Origin: Paracoccaceae bacterium
Lineage (GTDB): Bacteria > Pseudomonadota > Alphaproteobacteria > Rhodobacterales > Rhodobacteraceae
DNA length: 64,000 nt
Direction of reading: 5' to 3'
Assembly: GCA_024742705.1 (NCBI GenBank)
Contig: JANSXZ010000009.1
Location: 62,001-126,000 of the forward strand
The position numbers and the translations under genes are program-made. Shown piece by piece: positions 16,065 through 24,888 of this stretch. Position 1 is the first letter of the stretch. Every line of letters begins with the position of its first letter. The notes beneath the pieces are model-generated. The model saw only the letters and a list, made by a program, of their open reading frames with translations. It had not been told where the DNA came from and ran no database searches.

Positions 16065-16883
16065 ATGCTGGATCAGTCGGAAGGATACGTCACGTCGGAT
16101 GGCCGCAAGATCGGCGGTGTCGTGATGGAAATGAAGAACATCACCCTGCGGTTCGGTGGCGTGGTGGCGATCAAGGATATCAGCTTTGACATTCGCGAGG
16201 GCGAGATCCGCGCGATCATCGGCCCGAACGGTGCGGGCAAGTCATCGATGCTGAACGTGATATCGGGGTTCTACAACCCGCAGGAGGGCGAGGTCTGGTA
16301 CCGCGGCAGCCTGCGGCCGCCGATGAAGCCTTACCAGGTGGCGCGGCAGGGCATCGCCCGCACGTTTCAGAACATCGCGCTGTTCGAGGGCATGACGGTT
16401 CTGGACAACGTGATGACCGGCCGCTTGACCAAGATGAACTCGGGAATGTTTTCGCAGGCGATCTGGAAGGGTCGGGCCGAGGCGGAAGAGACCGAAAACC
16501 GCGAGAAGGCCGAGCGGATCATCGATTTCCTGGAGATCCAGAGCATCCGCAAGACCCCTGTGGCGCGGTTGCCTTACGGGTTGAAGAAGCGTGTCGAACT
16601 GGCGCGGGCCCTGGTGAGCGAGCCGTCCCTGCTGCTGCTGGATGAGCCGATGGCGGGCATGAACGTCGAGGAAAAAGAGGACATGAGCCGTTTTATCCTG
16701 GATGTGAACGACGAGTTTGGCACCACCATCGCGTTGATCGAGCACGACATGGGCGTGGTCATGGATCTTTCGGACCGGGTGGTGGTGATGGATTACGGCA
16801 AGAAGATCGGCGATGGCACACCAGACGAGGTGCGCCGCAACCAGGATGTGATCGACGCCTATCTGGGTGTGGCGCATGACTGA
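16065..16883 (+). CDS. LIV-type ABC transporter ATP-binding protein (LivG-like)
   Basis: 272 aa. Walker A GPNGAGKS, an atypical signature region (ARLPYGLKKRVELARAL), Walker B LLLLDEPMAGMN and the switch histidine (IALIEHDMGVV) are all present. The LivG-type insertion and C-terminal BCA_ABC_TP tail (DVIDAYLGV) are recognisable. It pairs with the downstream LivF-like ATPase to power import through the two permeases. An unusual point is the signature loop: YGLKKR where LSGGQ-type sequence is expected, a variation seen in the LIV group for non-amino-acid substrates. Confidence 0.93.
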   Translation: MLDQSEGYVTSDGRKIGGVVMEMKNITLRFGGVVAIKDISFDIREGEIRAIIGPNGAGKSSMLNVISGFYNPQEGEVWYRGSLRPPMKPYQVARQGIARTFQNIALFEGMTVLDNVMTGRLTKMNSGMFSQAIWKGRAEAEETENREKAERIIDFLEIQSIRKTPVARLPYGLKKRVELARALVSEPSLLLLDEPMAGMNVEEKEDMSRFILDVNDEFGTTIALIEHDMGVVMDLSDRVVVMDYGKKIGDGTPDEVRRNQDVIDAYLGVAHD

Positions 16884-16935
16884 GGGGCGCCTGTGGCGGT
16901 CGGTTCGGATGAAACGCGAGGGGAGAGGCTGAGGG

Positions 16936-17922
16936 ATGCCGGAACAGTTGATTTTTGCCATGGAGGTGTTTCTGAACGGCCTCATGGCGGGTGTGCTCTA
17001 TGCGCTTGTGGCGCTGGGGTTTGTGCTGATCTTCAAGGCGAGCGGCATCTTCAATTTCGCCCAGGGCGTCATGGCGCTGTTCGCGGCGCTGACGCTTGTC
17101 GGGATCATGAACGGCCAGGTGCCTTTTGCGCATATCATCAACGCCACCTTCGGAACCGATCTGCATTACTTCGGCTGGACGGTTCCGGGGCTTCTGGCGA
17201 TCCTTCTGACGATGGGGATGATGGTGCTGCTGGCGTGGTGCGTGCAGCGGTTCGTGTTTCGCCACCTGGTCGGGCAGGAGCCGATCATCCTGTTCATGGC
17301 CACGATCGGCCTGGCCTACTTCCTGGAGGGGGTCGGCGACCTGATGTGGGGATCGGACATCAAGACGCTGGATGTGGGCCTGCCGCAGGGGATCAACGAA
17401 ACCATCGACGAGGTGACCTTTGGCTGGTTCGGCTACGGTTTCTTCATCGACAACCTGGACCTTGTGGCGACGCTGGTGGCGGCGATCCTGGTGACCGGTC
17501 TGGTGCTGTTCGCGCAGTACACCAAGCAGGGGCGTGCGATGCGCGCCGTGGCGGACGACCATCAGGCCGCGTTGAGCGTGGGTGTTTCGCTGAACTTCAT
17601 CTGGATCCTCGTGTGGTCGCTGGCGGGGTTTGTCGCGCTGGTTGCCGGGATCATGTGGGGCGCGAAATCGGGCGTGCAGTTTTCGCTTTCGCTGATTGCG
17701 CTGAAGGCTTTGCCGGTGCTGATGCTGGGCGGTTTCACCTCGATCCCCGGTGCGATCGTCGGCGGGTTGATCATCGGCGTGGGCGAGAAGCTGTTCGAAT
17801 TCGCGCTGGGGCCGGCGCTGGGCGGAGCGACCGAAAACTGGTTCGCCTATGTGCTGGCGCTGATATTCCTGGTGTTCCGCCCGCAGGGTCTGTTCGGGGA
17901 GAAGATCATTGAACGTGTGTGA
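16936..17922 (+). CDS. LIV-type ABC transporter permease (LivH-like)
   Basis: 328 aa membrane protein with about eight hydrophobic segments. FNFAQGVMALFAA near the N-terminus and the GGFTSIPGAIVGGLIIGVGE loop near the C-terminus are hallmarks of LivH permeases. It follows the LivG-like ATPase by 52 bp and precedes the LivM-like permease by 117 bp. With its partner it forms the translocation channel in the inner membrane. Confidence 0.93.
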   Translation: MPEQLIFAMEVFLNGLMAGVLYALVALGFVLIFKASGIFNFAQGVMALFAALTLVGIMNGQVPFAHIINATFGTDLHYFGWTVPGLLAILLTMGMMVLLAWCVQRFVFRHLVGQEPIILFMATIGLAYFLEGVGDLMWGSDIKTLDVGLPQGINETIDEVTFGWFGYGFFIDNLDLVATLVAAILVTGLVLFAQYTKQGRAMRAVADDHQAALSVGVSLNFIWILVWSLAGFVALVAGIMWGAKSGVQFSLSLIALKALPVLMLGGFTSIPGAIVGGLIIGVGEKLFEFALGPALGGATENWFAYVLALIFLVFRPQGLFGEKIIERV

Positions 17923-17943
17923 CCACCGCGTGCCGTGGGGCCC

Positions 17944-17983
17944 GGCGGGCAGCCGCGCCGCGCTGCGCTTGGCGACGCCCGCC
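17944..17983 (+). repeat. GC-rich palindromic element between permease genes
   Basis: GGCGGGC (17944-17950) and GCCCGCC (17977-17983) can pair around a GC-rich loop, in the 117-bp gap between the two permease genes. No ORF or promoter is obvious here; an mRNA-stabilising or pausing stem is the simplest reading. Confidence 0.4.
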
Positions 17984-18039
17984 CACCCGGCCCTGTGCGC
18001 GCGCCTGGCCCTGACCGAAACCCTTGCAGGAGGCTTGTG

Positions 18040-19116
18040 ATGCTTTACCGTGAAGCGGGCGATTTCAGCTCGACCTACGCGCAGGACAGCCAGACGTTTC
18101 CGATCCGGTTCGACCGGTACAGGTATTACTTCGTGCTGGCCTTCGCCTTTCTGGTGGTGCCTTTCCTGATCAACGACTATTGGGCGAACGCGATCCTTCT
18201 GCCGTTCCTCATCTATGCCATCGCGGCCATCGGCCTGAACATCCTTGTCGGATATTGCGGCCAGGTGAGCCTGGGCACCGGCGGTTTCATGGCGGTGGGC
18301 GCCTATGCGTGCTACAAGCTGATGACGGCGTTTCCGGATGTGAGCATGTTCGTGCATGTGATCATCGCCGGGCTGATCACCGCCATGGTCGGGGTACTGT
18401 TCGGTTTGCCCAGCCTGCGGATCAAGGGGTTTTACCTTGCGGTTGCGACGCTGGCGGCGCAGTTCTTCCTGGTGTGGCTGTTCAACCGGGTTTCGTGGTT
18501 CTACAACTATTCCGCCTCGGGCCAGATCAATGCGCCCGAACGCACGGTGTTCGGCATCGCGGTAACCGGCCCGAACACGGATGCCTGGGCGACCTACATG
18601 TTCTGCCTGATCTTCCTGACGCTCAGCGCGATCATCGCGCGCAACCTGACCCGCGGGACCGTGGGGCGCAGCTGGATGGCGATCCGCGACATGGACATCG
18701 CCGCCGAGATCATCGGGGTGAACCCGTTGAAGGCAAAGCTGACCGCCTTTGCTGTCAGTTCCTTTTTCGTGGGAATTTCGGGGGCCTTGTTCTTCGCGGT
18801 CTATCTGGGCGCGGTCGAGGTTGGCGAGGCTTTCGGCATCCAGAAGTCGTTTCTGGTGCTGTTCATGGTGATCATTGGCGGTTTGGGATCGATCTTCGGA
18901 TCCTTCGCCGGGGCGGCGTTCCTGGTGGTGTTGCCGGTGGTTCTGAAGATCGTCGGCGTGGATTGGCTGGGATGGCCGACCGACATCGTGGCGCATTTCA
19001 ACCTGGTGATCGTGGGCGGGCTGATCGTCATGTTCCTGATCGTCGAGCCGCATGGCCTGGCGCAATTGTGGCGGCTCGCCAAGGAAAAACTGAGACTTTG
19101 GCCGTTCCCGCATTGA
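18040..19116 (+). CDS. LIV-type ABC transporter permease (LivM-like)
   Basis: 358 aa. Start ATG at 18040 is preceded by GCAGGAGGC. The first about 25 residues are cytoplasmic, then about nine hydrophobic segments follow. LivM motifs are clear: NILVGYCGQVSLGTGGFMAVGAYA and the cytoplasmic coupling segment RSWMAIRDMDIAAEIIGVN, and the late GGLGSIFGSFAGAAF. Second channel subunit of the importer. Confidence 0.93.
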   Translation: MLYREAGDFSSTYAQDSQTFPIRFDRYRYYFVLAFAFLVVPFLINDYWANAILLPFLIYAIAAIGLNILVGYCGQVSLGTGGFMAVGAYACYKLMTAFPDVSMFVHVIIAGLITAMVGVLFGLPSLRIKGFYLAVATLAAQFFLVWLFNRVSWFYNYSASGQINAPERTVFGIAVTGPNTDAWATYMFCLIFLTLSAIIARNLTRGTVGRSWMAIRDMDIAAEIIGVNPLKAKLTAFAVSSFFVGISGALFFAVYLGAVEVGEAFGIQKSFLVLFMVIIGGLGSIFGSFAGAAFLVVLPVVLKIVGVDWLGWPTDIVAHFNLVIVGGLIVMFLIVEPHGLAQLWRLAKEKLRLWPFPH

Positions 19117-19159
19117 CGGGGGTGGCGGTCCGGGCCTGTGTCCGGGCATCGGCAAGGGG

Positions 19160-19178
19160 CCGGGAACCGCGTTCCCGG
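19160..19178 (+). repeat. Perfect hairpin before the binding-protein gene
   Basis: CCGGGAAC, loop CGC, GTTCCCGG: an 8-bp perfect stem about 35 bp upstream of the substrate-binding-protein start. It lacks a T-run, so it is more likely a 5'-protecting or processing stem than a terminator; it could help raise the level of the binding-protein mRNA. Confidence 0.45.
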
Positions 19179-19211
19179 TGACATCGGAAAAACCAAGGGA
19201 GGAACAAACCG

Positions 19212-20492
19212 ATGAAATACAAGTTGGGAACCATGGCGATTGCCGCCATCATGGCCGCTGGGCCGGTCATGGCGGATCTGGTGTTTCCGTCGCTGAGCTA
19301 TCGCACCGGGCCTTATGCGGCGGGTGGCATTCCGTTCGCGGACGGATATCAGGACTATTTCACCATGATCAATGCCCGTGACGGTGGCATCGGTGGCGTG
19401 ATGACCCGTGTCGTGGAATGCGAAACCGGCTATAACACCGAAAAGGGTGTTGAGTGCTACGAGGCGACCAAAGGCGAGGGATCGCTGGTGTATCAGCCGC
19501 TTTCGACCGGCATCACCTATCAGCTGATCCCGAAGACAACCGCCGACAACATCCCGATGCACACCATGGGCTATGGTCGGACCTCGGCGGCCAACGGCGA
19601 TGTGTTCAGCCACACGTTCAACTATCCGGCGAACTACTGGAACGGCGCTTCGGGTGCCATCAAGTATCTGCTCGACGAGAATGGCGGCGACCTGTCCGGC
19701 AAGAAGATCGCTCTGGTCTATCACAACTCGGCCTACGGCAAGGAGCCGATCCGCACCCTGGAAGAGCTGTCGAAGAAGCATGGCTTTGAACTGAGCCTGC
19801 TGCCGGTGGATCATCCGGGCCAGGAGCAGAAGTCGCAGTGGCTGCAGATCCGCCGTGACCGTCCGGACAACGTGATCATGTACGGCTGGGGCGTGATGAA
19901 CCAGGTTGCGGTTCAGGAAGCGGCCAACATCCGTTTCCCGATGGAGAACTTCATCGGCATCTGGTGGTCGGGTTCCGAGAACGACGTTCTGGCCGCCGGT
20001 GCGGCCGCAGATGGCTACAAGGCGCTGACCTTCCATAACGTCGGCAGCGATTTCCCGGTGTTTGACGACATCCAGCAATATGTCGTGGACGCGGGCGAAG
20101 CCGCCGGCGCGGGCGATCAGATCGGCACGGTGCTTTACAACCGCGGGCTCTATGCCGCGATGCTGGCCGCCGAGGCGGCGCGCACCGCGCAGGGGATCCA
20201 CGGTGTTGCCGACATCACCCCGGCGATGATGCGCGACGGCATGGAGGCGCTGGAAATCACCGAGGCGCGGATGACCGAACTGGGGATGCCCAACTTTGGC
20301 CCGGCGTTCAAGGTGTCGTGCGAAAACCACGGTGGCCCCGGCCTCGTCGGCATGACCCAGTGGGATGCCGACACCAAGACCTGGTCGATGATCTCGGACT
20401 TCGGCCCGTCGGACATGGAAGTGATCCAGCCGCTGATCGACGAGGATTCGGCCGCTTATGCCGCCGAAAACAACATCGCATCCAACTGCTGA
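19212..20492 (+). CDS. LIV-type periplasmic substrate-binding protein
   Basis: 426 aa. Signal peptide at residues 1-22 (MKYKLGTMAIAAIMAAGPVMA, cleavage before DLVFP). The mature part has the Peripla_BP_6 fold: early SYRTGPYAAGGIPFADGYQDY and the central KKIALVYHNSAYGKEPI strand-loop. Two Cys in an ECETGYNTEKGVECY segment probably form a disulfide in the periplasm. GGGAGGAAC precedes the start. This subgroup is usually linked to uptake of aromatic or other carboxylates rather than amino acids, which fits the flanking CoA ligases, but the ligand is not established. Confidence 0.92.
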   Translation: MKYKLGTMAIAAIMAAGPVMADLVFPSLSYRTGPYAAGGIPFADGYQDYFTMINARDGGIGGVMTRVVECETGYNTEKGVECYEATKGEGSLVYQPLSTGITYQLIPKTTADNIPMHTMGYGRTSAANGDVFSHTFNYPANYWNGASGAIKYLLDENGGDLSGKKIALVYHNSAYGKEPIRTLEELSKKHGFELSLLPVDHPGQEQKSQWLQIRRDRPDNVIMYGWGVMNQVAVQEAANIRFPMENFIGIWWSGSENDVLAAGAAADGYKALTFHNVGSDFPVFDDIQQYVVDAGEAAGAGDQIGTVLYNRGLYAAMLAAEAARTAQGIHGVADITPAMMRDGMEALEITEARMTELGMPNFGPAFKVSCENHGGPGLVGMTQWDADTKTWSMISDFGPSDMEVIQPLIDEDSAAYAAENNIASNC

Positions 20493-20505
20493 TGTGGTGA
20501 TCTTT

Positions 20506-20536
20506 CCGGCCGCCGCCCCGGTGGCGGCCGGATTTT
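20506..20536 (+). terminator. Intra-operon terminator-like hairpin after the binding-protein gene
   Basis: CCGGCCGCC (20506-20514) and GGCGGCCGG (20523-20531) form a 9-bp perfect stem followed by ATTTT. It sits between the binding-protein stop and the LivF-like gene and probably lets only part of the transcripts continue, giving more binding protein than ATPase. Confidence 0.6.
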
Positions 20537-20566
20537 CCCTACCGTAGCCATGACGAGAAGAACACC

Positions 20567-21403
20567 ATGCTGGACACAGGACAGACCCCCGAGGCGCAGG
20601 TCGAAACCCTGCTGGAAATCAGCAACATCGAGGTCATCTACAACCATGTGATCCTGGTGCTGAAAGGCGTTTCGCTGAAAGTACCAAAGGGCGGTATCAT
20701 CGCGCTTCTCGGTGGCAATGGCGCCGGCAAGACGACGACGTTGAAGGCGGTTTCGAACCTGCTGCATTCCGAACGTGGCGAGGTGACCAAGGGGTCGATC
20801 CGCTATCGCGGCGCCGTCGTTCACAACACCGATCCCGCCGATCTGGTCAAGCGCGGCGTGATCCAGGTGATGGAAGGGCGGCATTGCTTCGAGCACCTGA
20901 CCGTCGAGGAAAACCTTCTGACCGGCGCCTATACCCGGCGCGACGGCAAGGCGGCGATCCAGTCCGATCTCGAGATGGTGTATGATTATTTTCCGCGGCT
21001 CAAGGAACGCCGCAAGAGCCAGGCGGGCTATACCTCGGGGGGCGAACAGCAGATGTGCGCCATCGGCCGCGCGTTGATGAGCCGCCCGGAAACGATCCTG
21101 CTGGACGAGCCGTCGATGGGCCTGGCGCCGCAGCTTGTGGAACAGATCTTCGGGATCGTGAAATCGGTGAATGAAAACGAGGGTGTGACGTTCCTTCTGG
21201 CCGAACAGAACACCAATGTGGCGCTGCGGTTCGCGCACTACGGATACATTCTGGAAAGCGGGCGCGTGGTGATGGACGGCCCTGCGGCGGAACTGCGCGA
21301 AAACCCGGATGTAAAGGAATTCTATCTGGGGATGTCCGATGAAGGCCGCAAATCGTTCCGCGACGTGCGGTCGTATCGCCGCCGCAAGCGGTGGCTGAGC
21401 TGA
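20567..21403 (+). CDS. LIV-type ABC transporter ATP-binding protein (LivF-like)
   Basis: 278 aa. Walker A GGNGAGKTTT, signature region YTSGGEQQMCAIGRAL, Walker B ILLDEPSMGLAP and the downstream glutamine/histidine-equivalent LLAEQN are present. The C-terminus carries about 30 extra residues ending in a basic SYRRRKRWLS tail, slightly longer than standard LivF. Its stop shares a base with an ATG (TGATG at 21401-21405) in the frame of the ligase gene. Confidence 0.92.
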   Translation: MLDTGQTPEAQVETLLEISNIEVIYNHVILVLKGVSLKVPKGGIIALLGGNGAGKTTTLKAVSNLLHSERGEVTKGSIRYRGAVVHNTDPADLVKRGVIQVMEGRHCFEHLTVEENLLTGAYTRRDGKAAIQSDLEMVYDYFPRLKERRKSQAGYTSGGEQQMCAIGRALMSRPETILLDEPSMGLAPQLVEQIFGIVKSVNENEGVTFLLAEQNTNVALRFAHYGYILESGRVVMDGPAAELRENPDVKEFYLGMSDEGRKSFRDVRSYRRRKRWLS

Positions 21404-21417
21404 TGCGGGACAATGCA

Positions 21418-22635
21418 ATGACTTACTTCGATGCGCTGGAAACGCGATCCGATGATGAACGCGCGGCTTTCTGGGCCGAGGCTCTGCCCCGGCAGATCGC
21501 ATGTGCACAGGGTCTGGCGGGTTATGAAAGCCGGCTCGCTTCGGTGGATGCGGATGCGGTGACGGATGCGGCCGCGCTGGCGCGTCTGCCGGTGCTGCGC
21601 AAATCCGATCTGGGCCGCGCGCAGGCGGCGCACCCGCCTTTCGGCGGCTATGTCGTCCGGCAGGCGGCCGGGTTCGCGCAGGTGTTTCAATCGCCCGGTC
21701 CGATCTACGAACCCAGCGGGGGCGAAAACGACTGGTGGCGGATGGGGCGGTTTCTGCACGCGGCGGGCATCGGCGCGGGCGATATCGTGCAGAATTGCTT
21801 CAGCTATCATCTTACCCCCGCGGGCATGATCTTCGAGAATGGCGCGCGGGCCGTGGGGGCGGCGGTTCTGCCCGCCGGAACCGGCCAGACCGAATTGCAG
21901 GTCACCGCCAGCCGCGACATCGGGGTGACAGCCTATGCCGGAACGCCCGACTATCTGAAGGTGTTGCTGGACAAGGCAGACGCGATGGGCGTGACCCTTG
22001 GCATCACCAAGGCGGCCGTCGGCGGCGGCGCGCTGTTCCCGTCGCTGCGCGCCGAATACGCCGATCGCGGCATCCGCTGCCTGCAAAGCTACGCGACAGC
22101 CGATCTGGGCAACATCGCCTACGAATCCGCGGCGATGGAAGGCATGATCGTCGACGAACACGTGCTGGTCGAGATCGTGACGCCCGGCACCGGCAATCCG
22201 GTGGCGCCTGGCGAGGTGGGCGAAGTGGTCGTGACCACGCTGAACCCCGATTACCCGCTGATCCGGTTCGCAACCGGCGATCTGAGCGCGGTTCTGCCCG
22301 GCATCAGCCCCTGCGGGCGCACCAACATGCGCATCAAGGGATGGATGGGACGCGCCGATCAGACCACCAAGATCAAGGGCATGTTCGTCCGCCCCGAACA
22401 GGTGGCCGCGCTGGTCGCGCGCCACGCCGAGGTGGCCAAGGCGCGTGTCGTCGTCACCCGCGAGGGCGAGATGGACGCGATGGCGGTGCATCTTGAAACC
22501 ACCGGTACGGATATGCCGGGCTATTCCGCCAGCGTGGCCGAGGTGCTGAAGCTGAAGGGCCGCGTCGAGATCGCGGAACCCGGCAGCCTGCCGAACGATG
22601 GTCTGGTGATCGAGGACCAGCGCAAATACGACTGA
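21418..22635 (+). CDS. Phenylacetate-CoA ligase family protein
   Basis: 405 aa from ATG 21418; an in-frame ATG at 21403 overlapping the LivF stop would add five residues. The sequence follows the PaaK-like layout (MTYFDALETRSDDERAAFW start, SGGENDWWRMGRF region, YADRGIRCLQSYATADLG, GRADQTTKIKGMFV near the end) but the glycine-rich phosphate loop is replaced by QSPGPIYEPSGG, unlike the SSGTTG of true PaaK. It is the last gene of the transporter operon. It may activate an aryl or alkyl carboxylate, or may have shifted activity because of the altered loop. Confidence 0.85.
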   Translation: MTYFDALETRSDDERAAFWAEALPRQIACAQGLAGYESRLASVDADAVTDAAALARLPVLRKSDLGRAQAAHPPFGGYVVRQAAGFAQVFQSPGPIYEPSGGENDWWRMGRFLHAAGIGAGDIVQNCFSYHLTPAGMIFENGARAVGAAVLPAGTGQTELQVTASRDIGVTAYAGTPDYLKVLLDKADAMGVTLGITKAAVGGGALFPSLRAEYADRGIRCLQSYATADLGNIAYESAAMEGMIVDEHVLVEIVTPGTGNPVAPGEVGEVVVTTLNPDYPLIRFATGDLSAVLPGISPCGRTNMRIKGWMGRADQTTKIKGMFVRPEQVAALVARHAEVAKARVVVTREGEMDAMAVHLETTGTDMPGYSASVAEVLKLKGRVEIAEPGSLPNDGLVIEDQRKYD

Positions 22636-22702
22636 CCGGCGGCCGGGGCCGGCGCGACAAGATCGCGCTGGTTTTCCCGCGCGGAATGACGGAAACAGGG
22701 GC

Positions 22703-24370
22703 ATGTCCGACGCCTCCCAGACGCCCTCCCGCATCCGCGCGCAAAAAGACGGGCTGCGCATCCTGGCCGGTGTGGCCACGCTTGCGGCGCTGATCTGTGC
22801 GTTGCCGATGCTGGCGGTTGCGCTGGCGGCGCTTGGCGGCGGCTCGGGGTCGATCGCGCATCTGGCGTCGACGGTTCTGCCGGGATACACGGCGACCACG
22901 CTGATACTGGTGGCGCAGGTGGCGCTGGGCACGCTGGTCGTCGGGGTCGGCACCGCGTGGCTGGTGACGATGACGCGGTTTCCCGGCGTGAGAATCCTGG
23001 AAATCGCGCTGGTGCTGCCGCTGGCGTTTCCGGCCTATGTGCTGGCCTACGCCTATACCTATCTTCTGGATCATCCCGGCATTGTCCAGACCACGTTGCG
23101 GCAGGTCACCGGCTGGGGCCCGCGCGACTACTGGTTCCCCGAGATCCGGTCGCCCGGAGGCGCCGCGATCATGCTGATCCTGGTGCTTTATCCTTATGTC
23201 TACCTGCTGGCGCGGGCCGCATTCCTGCAACAGAGCGCGGCGGCCTTTCTGGCCGCGCGGGCGCTGGGCAAAAGCGCCTGGGTCGCGTTCTGGCGGGTGT
23301 CGCTGCCGATGGCCCGGCCGGCGATCGCCGGCGGCGTGCTGCTGGCGGTGATGGAGACCATCGCCGATTTCGGAACCGTTGCCTATTTCGGCGTGCAGAC
23401 ATTCGCCACCGGCATCTACACCAGCTGGTTCTCGCTGGCCGATCGCGCGGCGGCGGCGCAGCTGGCGCTGTGCCTTCTGGGCTTTGCGCTGCTGCTGGCC
23501 ATGCTCGAACGCTACCAGAGAGGCGAGGCGCGCTATCACGATCCGGGGCGCCGCGCACAGGCGATGCCGCCCGCGTCTCTGCAGGGATGGCGGGCGGTGC
23601 TGGCCTTTTGTCTTTGTGCCGCGCCGGTGGTGTTCGGATGCCTTTTGCCGGTCGCGGTGCTGTTCGACATGGGGCTGGGATCGGAACAGGATCTGCTGGG
23701 CCGGCGTTACCTGGGGTTCGTGCGCAATTCGGTGACATTGGCGGCCTGCGGCGCTGCTGTCACGGTGATGGCAGCGGTGTGCGTGGGGTTCTTTCAGCGG
23801 CTGCGGCCGGGGCGGTTTTCCGCGGTCGCCGGATATGTCGCGCGGCTGGGATACGCGGTGCCTGGCGGGGTGATCGCGGTGGGCCTGATGGTGCCCTTTG
23901 CCGCCTTTGACAACGGGCTCGACGCCTGGATGCGCGTGCAGTTCGATATCTCGACCGGGCTGTTGATCACCGGATCGATCTGGTTGCTGGTGGCGGCCTA
24001 CATGGTGCGTTTCCTGGCGGCGGCACTGGGCGCTTACGAGGGCGGCCAGAGCAGCGTGCACGGCAATATGGATGCGGCGGCGCGGTCGCTGGGGCAGACC
24101 CCGTTGGGAACCCTGCGCCGGGTGCATCTGCCAATCCTCACGCCCAGCCTGCTGACGGCGCTGTTGATCGTCTTTGTCGATGTGATGAAGGAATTGCCCG
24201 CCACGCTGATCATGCGGCCCTTCAACTACGACACGCTGGCGGTTCAGGCCTACCGGCTGGCGTCAGACGAGCGGCTGGAAGGCGCGGCGGTGCCGTCGCT
24301 TGTGATCGTTGCGGTCGGGCTGCTGCCGGTGATCCTGATCTGTCGGCAGGTCGGGCGGCGGCGGCATTGA
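22703..24370 (+). CDS. Iron(III)-type ABC transporter permease (FbpB-like)
   Basis: 555 aa with two fused permease halves, each with about six hydrophobic segments and a binding-protein-dependent EAA-like loop (ARALGKSAWVAFWRVSLPMARPAIAGG and DAAARSLGQTPLGTLRRVHLPILTP, each shown in part). This two-domain layout is typical of FbpB/ferric iron permeases. No iron-binding protein or ATPase gene is adjacent, so its partners must be encoded elsewhere or it is an operon remnant. It lies 67 bp after the ligase gene and 21 bp before the sulfoxide reductase gene. Confidence 0.87.
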   Translation: MSDASQTPSRIRAQKDGLRILAGVATLAALICALPMLAVALAALGGGSGSIAHLASTVLPGYTATTLILVAQVALGTLVVGVGTAWLVTMTRFPGVRILEIALVLPLAFPAYVLAYAYTYLLDHPGIVQTTLRQVTGWGPRDYWFPEIRSPGGAAIMLILVLYPYVYLLARAAFLQQSAAAFLAARALGKSAWVAFWRVSLPMARPAIAGGVLLAVMETIADFGTVAYFGVQTFATGIYTSWFSLADRAAAAQLALCLLGFALLLAMLERYQRGEARYHDPGRRAQAMPPASLQGWRAVLAFCLCAAPVVFGCLLPVAVLFDMGLGSEQDLLGRRYLGFVRNSVTLAACGAAVTVMAAVCVGFFQRLRPGRFSAVAGYVARLGYAVPGGVIAVGLMVPFAAFDNGLDAWMRVQFDISTGLLITGSIWLLVAAYMVRFLAAALGAYEGGQSSVHGNMDAAARSLGQTPLGTLRRVHLPILTPSLLTALLIVFVDVMKELPATLIMRPFNYDTLAVQAYRLASDERLEGAAVPSLVIVAVGLLPVILICRQVGRRRH

Positions 24371-24391
24371 ACGCCCATGTGAAAGGACCGG

Positions 24392-24874
24392 ATGCAGATG
24401 CGTGTCGATTATCGTGAGCTGGCCGCGACGGTGGCTGCCTTGACCGAAGGTGAAACCGACGCGATTGCGTTGATGGCCACCGTCGCCTGCGAGGTGCACC
24501 ACGCCGACGACAGGTTCGACTGGACCGGCTTTTACCGCGTGACGGGGCCGGAAACCCTGAAGATCGGCCCCTATCAGGGCGGTCACGGATGTCTGGTGAT
24601 CCCTTTCGCGCGCGGCGTGTGCGGCGCCGCGGCGCGCAGCGGGCAGGTGCAGATCGTGCCGGATGTCGAGGCCTTTCCCGGTCACATTGCCTGCGCGGCG
24701 ACAACCCGGTCAGAGCTGGTGTTGCCGGTCTTTGATGCCGCCGCACGGCTGATCGCGGTTTTCGACATCGACAGCGACCGGCCCGACGCCTTCGACGCCG
24801 CCGACGCCAGCGCGCTGGACGCGATCCTGCGGCAAACCTTCGGCAAGCTGCCGGCCGCCGCCGCCATCGGCTGA
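24392..24874 (+). CDS. msrC: Free methionine-(R)-sulfoxide reductase, GAF type
   Basis: 160 aa single GAF domain. The three redox cysteines are at 67, 77 and 101; their spacing (10 and 24) equals that of the E. coli enzyme (Cys84/94/118 from memory). IPFARGVCGAAA and FPGHIACAATTRSELVLPV are diagnostic. The enzyme reduces free methionine-R-sulfoxide, usually with thioredoxin, protecting against oxidative damage. AAAGGA precedes the first ATG; a second ATG two codons later is possible. Confidence 0.9.
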   Translation: MQMRVDYRELAATVAALTEGETDAIALMATVACEVHHADDRFDWTGFYRVTGPETLKIGPYQGGHGCLVIPFARGVCGAAARSGQVQIVPDVEAFPGHIACAATTRSELVLPVFDAAARLIAVFDIDSDRPDAFDAADASALDAILRQTFGKLPAAAAIG

Positions 24875-24888
24875 GGCCCGCGCCGCGG

